Assembly: GCA_966250335.1 (NCBI GenBank)
Contig: CBINGZ010000004.1
Coordinates: forward strand, 145,963 to 209,962
Source: OLB7 sp966250335
GTDB lineage: Bacteria; Bacteroidota; Ignavibacteria; OLB7
Direction of reading: 5' to 3'
Length of the DNA stretch: 64,000 nt
Made by a program: the position numbers and the translations under genes. Positions 60,141 to 64,000 of this stretch are shown one piece after another. Numbering within the stretch: position 1 is the stretch's first letter; each line of letters opens with the position of its first letter. The notes beneath the pieces were generated by a model. It made no database searches. It was not told where the DNA came from and saw only the letters and a list, made by a program, of their open reading frames with translations.

Positions 60141-60386
60141 TTGCTCGTAGTTCTCCACAATCTCCGGTCCGCGTAGCTCGGCCTGATCGGGGTTCTTGCC
60201 GGCGCGGCGGAGGGCCCGGCGCTGGCGGAGCAGGTCCCAGTACCGGTCGAGCTCTACCTCGATTGCGGCGATGCGTCTTTTTTCCTCCTCGGAGTGGTCG
60301 GGTTTGGCGTGGAGGTCCTGTTCCTCGGTCATCAGCTGTTCGATGTGGTTGAGGATCTCGCGGTCGGTTACGGGGCGGTCCTTCAT
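60138..60386 (-). CDS. DUF2630 family small protein
   Basis: 82 residues, helical and highly charged. 'ILNHIEQLMTEEQDLHA', 'AIEVELDRYWDLLRQRRALR' and 'GKNPDQAELR' match the DUF2630 pattern as I know it, including the conserved 'ELDxxWDLLRQRRA' helix. Length is that of the family. No function is known. Start at ATG 60386; it ends inside the convergent terminator region. Confidence 0.85.
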   Translation of the reverse strand: MKDRPVTDREILNHIEQLMTEEQDLHAKPDHSEEEKRRIAAIEVELDRYWDLLRQRRALRRAGKNPDQAELRGPEIVENYEQ

Positions 60387-60480
60387 GAGAGCTCCTGTTG
60401 TGAGTTGTCTGTGTTGTTTGAACGTGGGGGAGGGGAGGGGCGTTCCCTTCTTCCATCTCGGAAGAACATAAACAGGGAGT

Positions 60481-60540
60481 CACAGAGGACACAGAGGTAA
60501 GAACAAAGAGAGGTAAGAACAAAGAGAGGTAAGAGAAGAG
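60481..60540. repeat. CACAGAGGACACAGAGG element with 16 bp tandem repeats
   Basis: CACAGAGGACACAGAGG (60481-60497) continues into two exact copies of AGGTAAGAACAAAGAG (60495-60510, 60511-60526) and a diverged third copy. The 'CTCTGTGTCCTCTGTG' core is a motif I recall as dispersed through intergenic DNA of many environmental bacteria. Its purine-rich, low-complexity strand contrasts with the surrounding GC-rich coding DNA. Confidence 0.6.
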
Positions 60541-60552
60541 AGAGGATCTTCC

Positions 60553-61347
60553 TTAGCCCCGTAGGGGCGAACCAGATGTAGAGCGCGAGCCGTCCGTGTG
60601 CGTCGGGAGTTTGCCGAAATCGCGGTTGTAGTTGGGGGAGAGGGTGCCGAAGAGACGGTCCCAGATGAGGGTGTAGAAGCCGAAATTGTGATCCTTGTCC
60701 ATATGGTGCTGCGCGTGGAAGGTGCTGGTGGAGATGTAGCGCAGGGCCGGGAGTCGCTTCCATCCGTCGGGGAGCGGTTCCACTCCCAGGTGGCCTACCA
60801 TGCCGAAGAGGACGTTGAGCGTCAGGTAGGTCGACATGCCGATCCATGAAGCGTCGTAGAACGCCACCACTATCAGCCAGAGCGATCCGAACCCCAGCGC
60901 CTCGAACGGGTTCAGCACGAAGAGGGTGATCGGGTGCGGTCTGTCGTATCGGTGATGCGTCCTGTGAACGATGTCGTAGACTCCCGCCCAGTGCGCGGCT
61001 CTGTGCAGCAGGTACATCGCCAGATCCATCACGATCAGCAGCAGGAGCACATCCACCACCAGCGCGCGGAACCCCATGTCGGTCCGGAACTCGATGATTC
61101 CCTCACGCCACATCCACCACCCCACGACCGTGATGAGAGTGTTCAGCAGCACCGACGAGATTGTCAGCACGATCTCCACCCTCTCGATCCTCTCCGGCGG
61201 CAGCGACACCCGTCGCTCCGCAAACAACCTGATCAGCAGATACCCCGAGGCAACCGCCAGACCGAAGATGATAAGGTTCTCGATCAGGAAGAGGAGGAAG
61301 GCCTCCGGAATCGTGAGATCTCTCAGAAGGATGACGATGTCGTTCAT
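60553..61347 (-). CDS. Sterol desaturase/fatty acid hydroxylase family protein
   Basis: 264 residues, integral membrane protein with about four hydrophobic segments (near 13-35, 55-75, 90-110, 145-170). Histidine boxes for a di-iron centre are present: 'YLLHRAAHW', 'DIVHRTHHRY' and 'STFHAQHHMD'. The family hydroxylates or desaturates lipids using oxygen. The substrate here (sterol-like, carotenoid or fatty acyl) cannot be told. It lies 166 bp upstream of DUF2630 in the same direction, with the repeat element between. The last residues ('TDGSRSTSGSPLRG') may run past the family's usual end. Confidence 0.88.
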   Translation of the reverse strand: MNDIVILLRDLTIPEAFLLFLIENLIIFGLAVASGYLLIRLFAERRVSLPPERIERVEIVLTISSVLLNTLITVVGWWMWREGIIEFRTDMGFRALVVDVLLLLIVMDLAMYLLHRAAHWAGVYDIVHRTHHRYDRPHPITLFVLNPFEALGFGSLWLIVVAFYDASWIGMSTYLTLNVLFGMVGHLGVEPLPDGWKRLPALRYISTSTFHAQHHMDKDHNFGFYTLIWDRLFGTLSPNYNRDFGKLPTHTDGSRSTSGSPLRG

Positions 61348-61531
61348 CAGAGAGGAATATCGTAGAACGGGAAGGGTAAGCCGCCGAGTCGATCGGGCGG
61401 ATGCGGATCAGGATCGACGGCAATATACCTAATCCCTGTACGGGTCCATGATTCCTGCGGGATGTCGGTCCTCCTTGCGACAGCATGCTATTAGCGGACG
61501 ATAGGCAACCTCCCATGCCCAAGCGCGACTT

Positions 61532-63514
61532 CTACCATACGTCCCAGTCGGGGAGACTGTATCCGAAAAAAGGACTATGCTGGGCCGAACGCACATGGGA
61601 CGACATCAGATCGTTCTGGTATTGCTCATTATTCCAGAGTTGACTACGATTGATGGAACCCTCGAATTCGTTGCTGTACAGTGTGCCGCGTTCATCTGTA
61701 TCGGGACGGCGAATCCCCAGAAGTTTAAATCTCAGCTTTGTTGTGCAGTCTCCTTGAAACAGAGGTGCCGTCATCGGCAAGTACATACCCGGGCCTAATG
61801 TTATATTCCTGATAGCTGGGGAGCAGAATCCCTGTGGATACTTCTCGATGTCTTTCCATATTGAATCGCGGCCCAATGCCTGAAGCACCATGTGAAGCTC
61901 TTCGAAGAGAACGGGTATCTGGATACTGTCGGAGGTGCTGTTTACGACGTAGACTCTGAATCCCTGAAAATACTCGCTGTAAGTGTCGGAGAGATCGGGT
62001 TCGGCAACAATCGATACCGTTCCGTCCGGAAATCCCATCGAATTCCTGACGCTTTCTGACCTGACGTACATTCGGTTGTTACTGCCGGGTGTGCTGTCGC
62101 GTAACATCATAACGGAATAATGGCTTCTTGCTTGAAAATTATTGTTGATAGGAAGCCGTGCTTTCCCAGGCAACGCTCGTTTCCATAGATAATTTCCGGC
62201 AAGGTCGACATAGCCGAACCGACCTTCTTCCGTTACTTCAAGTACGCCCTGTTGAAGCAGGTGCATCCCTATCTTCGTGAATCGAGCCGGAATTATAACA
62301 GTTCCTGTACTGTCCGCCAGTCCGTATAAGGAAGGAGGAGAAACGTTGTGCGGATGAAGACGAGAGGTGTCGATAATGGAATACACCATATAGCCCTGCC
62401 TGATTCTGTCTGTTGCTATGTCACGAAAATCGGTGCTGAACAGAATGTGCCCCAGCGTATCTATGGCTTGCCACTTCTGATCGAAAAATACAAATGCGAT
62501 GTTGTTGAAGAATCCGGGGCGCTTGAAGCTTTCATACGGACCGGCTATGCGGTTGCCGTCCGGATCGATCAGTTCGTATTGTCGGTCACCCTTGTATGCG
62601 AATGCTCTCCGATTGTTGAAGGAGCTGATCATTCGACATGAGGTATCGATATGGACAATGGTGCCGTGAACATCCATCAGGCCTGCATAACTAGTCTCGA
62701 ATGAAGAGACCTTCGCAATTGCCTGTGAATCCGGCTCAGGCTCATAACGAATTCGCAGTCGGCCATTGCGCACCTTCCCTACAAGAGTGAATCTCGTGTC
62801 CGGACCGGTCTTCCAGACGAGTGTACCGATCGTATCGATAATTCCCTGGTCCTTGGATTCTGAAGGAACGATCGAAGTGGGAAGTTTTACGATAGCATAG
62901 CCTTCGCTGAATTCATCTATATCGTGATATAACCCGAACGGGACTATCGTGGCTCCTGTCGTATCGATTAATCCTATACAAGTGGGGGTTCTGCCGGACG
63001 AGGAGCAATATTTCTTCGCTATTGCCCTGCCATTCTTGAATGGGAGAATCAAGGCATAGGCAGTATCGATTATGAGCTGCCCGGATCGGTCGATTATACC
63101 CGTGCCGTGACTCGAGGTAACGCGAGCCCGTCCCTCTTTGAAATGCTCGATGCTGTTATAGACTCCTTCCAGCATCCGTTTCCCGGATCTGTCGACATAC
63201 ATTGACCGATCGTCGATATATGCTACCGCGAATCCTTCACTGAACTCCGTAGCAAAATCGAATTGGGGTTCAATCACGAACGAGCCCGTCCTGTCGATAT
63301 ATCCATACCGTCCGTCCAGACGCGCAGGCGCGAGTTCCCCGGCGAACGAGCCGATGGTGGCGAACAGAGGAGGAATAACAACCTCCCCGGTACTATCGAT
63401 AAAACCATACTTCCCTCGCTCCACGATCGGAAACAGGGTGCGGTGCTTGCTGTTCTGGGCGAGGCAGGTCGTGAACGACAGGAAGAGAAGAATGACGAGC
63501 GGTCGATACATCAT
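61532..63514 (-). CDS. WG-repeat exported protein
   Basis: 660 residues with a signal peptide (about 1-19, ending TCLAQ). From about 30 to 430 it carries WG-type repeats of ~35-45 residues ('GKYGFIDSTGEVVIPPLF', 'GRYGYIDRTGSFVIEPQFD', 'LYGLADSTGTVIIPARF', 'GRFGYVDLAGNYLWKR'). The C-terminal ~200 residues have no recognised domain and no T9SS sorting signature ('FFGYSLPDWDVW' at the end). WG repeats are common in Bacteroidota, and their role is unclear. GC is lower than in the flanking genes, hinting at recent acquisition or relaxed selection. The spacer 61348-61531 shows nothing. Confidence 0.85.
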   Translation of the reverse strand: MMYRPLVILLFLSFTTCLAQNSKHRTLFPIVERGKYGFIDSTGEVVIPPLFATIGSFAGELAPARLDGRYGYIDRTGSFVIEPQFDFATEFSEGFAVAYIDDRSMYVDRSGKRMLEGVYNSIEHFKEGRARVTSSHGTGIIDRSGQLIIDTAYALILPFKNGRAIAKKYCSSSGRTPTCIGLIDTTGATIVPFGLYHDIDEFSEGYAIVKLPTSIVPSESKDQGIIDTIGTLVWKTGPDTRFTLVGKVRNGRLRIRYEPEPDSQAIAKVSSFETSYAGLMDVHGTIVHIDTSCRMISSFNNRRAFAYKGDRQYELIDPDGNRIAGPYESFKRPGFFNNIAFVFFDQKWQAIDTLGHILFSTDFRDIATDRIRQGYMVYSIIDTSRLHPHNVSPPSLYGLADSTGTVIIPARFTKIGMHLLQQGVLEVTEEGRFGYVDLAGNYLWKRALPGKARLPINNNFQARSHYSVMMLRDSTPGSNNRMYVRSESVRNSMGFPDGTVSIVAEPDLSDTYSEYFQGFRVYVVNSTSDSIQIPVLFEELHMVLQALGRDSIWKDIEKYPQGFCSPAIRNITLGPGMYLPMTAPLFQGDCTTKLRFKLLGIRRPDTDERGTLYSNEFEGSINRSQLWNNEQYQNDLMSSHVRSAQHSPFFGYSLPDWDVW

Positions 63515-63678
63515 CGGAAGATTATTGATGTATTGGGGAATGTATCAGCGTCCGCTACGGCCATGTTCTGCCTCGATGACGATCGCTATCGGGTCGTATC
63601 GGGCTCGTAAGCCGCCGGGAAGAACGTAATCAATCGGGCGAACGAAATCAACGCTCTTGACGGGTAGGGTGGGCCTTC

Positions 63679-63723
63679 AACGAACAACCGCCGGCAGCGG
63701 AGGGCTGGCGGCGGTTGTTCGTT
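63679..63723 (-). terminator. Terminator downstream of ispG
   Basis: Perfect 14 bp stem AACGAACAACCGCC/GGCGGTTGTTCGTT (63679-63692 and 63710-63723) with a 17 nt loop, 22 bp after the ispG stop. The rest of 63515-63745 shows no other feature. Confidence 0.65.
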
Positions 63724-63745
63724 GTTCGGATGATATCGATGAAGC

Positions 63746-64000
63746 TTATGCCGCGACCGGCTCCTCTCCCTCCGGCTGGAACTTCGCCACTTCTTCGAGG
63801 ACTGCGGAGACGATCTCATCCTCGCGGATGCGGCGGACCACTTCTCCCTTGCGGTAGAGGATGCCGACTCCCTTGCCGGCGGCGATGCCGATATCGGCTT
63901 CCGATGCTTCTCCGGGGCCGTTGACGACGCAGCCGAGCAGGGCGATCTTGACCGGCTTCTTCACCCCTTCAAGGGCCTCCTCGAGCTCGCGCGTCACCTT
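63746..64000 (-). CDS. ispG: IspG (GcpE), C-terminal fragment
   Basis: The last 84 residues of 4-hydroxy-3-methylbut-2-en-1-yl diphosphate synthase, the iron-sulfur enzyme making HMBPP in the MEP isoprenoid pathway. 'KIALLGCVVNGPGEASEADI' contains one of the cluster-ligating Cys residues and the 'NGPGE' motif; 'GKGVGILYRKGEVVRRI' is the conserved end. The gene continues beyond the right edge. A short Glu/Pro tail ('FQPEGEEPVAA') follows the conserved part. Confidence 0.95.
   Translation of the reverse strand, partial: KVTRELEEALEGVKKPVKIALLGCVVNGPGEASEADIGIAAGKGVGILYRKGEVVRRIREDEIVSAVLEEVAKFQPEGEEPVAA

Noticed and set aside
60495..60540. Possible CRISPR array from regularly repeated 16-mers
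   Set aside because: Repeats are directly adjacent with no spacers and there are no cas genes.
1..64000. tRNA, rRNA, transposase or integrase genes and T9SS core machinery
   Set aside because: Looked for in spacers and reading frames; none was recognised.

Overview
The window is GC-rich and gene-dense. The Type IX secretion (T9SS) system of the Bacteroidota/Chlorobiota/Kapaibacteriota branch dominates it: ten predicted exported proteins end in the ~80-residue C-terminal sorting domain (a PNP or NHPNPF-like start, a central 'D..GR' strand, then 'L..G.Y.vr', ending in a basic residue). Other fits to this group are the adjacent DUF1800/DUF1501 genes, a fused E1 alpha/beta 2-oxoacid dehydrogenase, a class II (B12-dependent) ribonucleotide reductase and a WG-repeat protein. 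Several genes have clear Shine-Dalgarno sequences. High GC and SD use argue against a classical Bacteroidia genome and suggest a Kapaibacteria- or Ignavibacteria-like lineage. This is an inference from gene content only; there is no rRNA or tRNA in the window.

Layout. 1-1.8 kb: end of a DUF1800 gene and a DUF1501 protein. 1.8-2.7 kb: a terminator and a decayed region. 2.7-19.9 kb: minus-strand run of surface/secreted repeat proteins (VWA-WD40, beta-propeller, lipoprotein, IgGFc/PKD, kelch, Ycf48-like) headed by an OmpA-like outer-membrane protein. 20.1-21.4 kb: divergent ECF sigma/anti-sigma pair. 21.4-31.2 kb: island with a T9SS cargo, a giant Rhs/YD-repeat protein with an HExxH C-terminal tip, and candidate immunity genes. 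The island is bracketed by a broken piece of the mfd 3' end on the left and intact mfd on the right. 31.2-40.1 kb: mfd, a KaiC-like ATPase overlapping a pseudo-receiver histidine kinase, and the fused E1 enzyme. 40.2-43.7 kb: tight operon XRE regulator, UmuD-like S24 protein, Schlafen/AlbA_2 protein and ParA ATPase, with a small membrane protein divergent from it. 43.8-53.1 kb: a second copy of the OmpA-like/ECF/anti-sigma module with T9SS cargo on both sides. 53.6-64 kb: intein-containing nrdJ, a PGM1-type ATP-grasp ligase, a DUF2630 gene, a sterol desaturase family enzyme, a WG-repeat protein and the 3' end of ispG.

Two arrangements deserve most attention. First, the module of [degenerate OmpA-like protein plus T9SS cargo] facing [ECF sigma plus membrane-anchored anti-sigma] occurs twice with the same polarity and looks like a dedicated regulatory unit for surface proteins. 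Second, the XRE/UmuD/AlbA_2/ParA operon looks like a phage-type CI/LexA switch split into two polypeptides and coupled to two effector-like ATPase/nucleic-acid proteins. UmuC is absent.

No CRISPR array, tRNA, rRNA, transposase or integrase was recognised, and no T9SS core machinery gene lies in the window.
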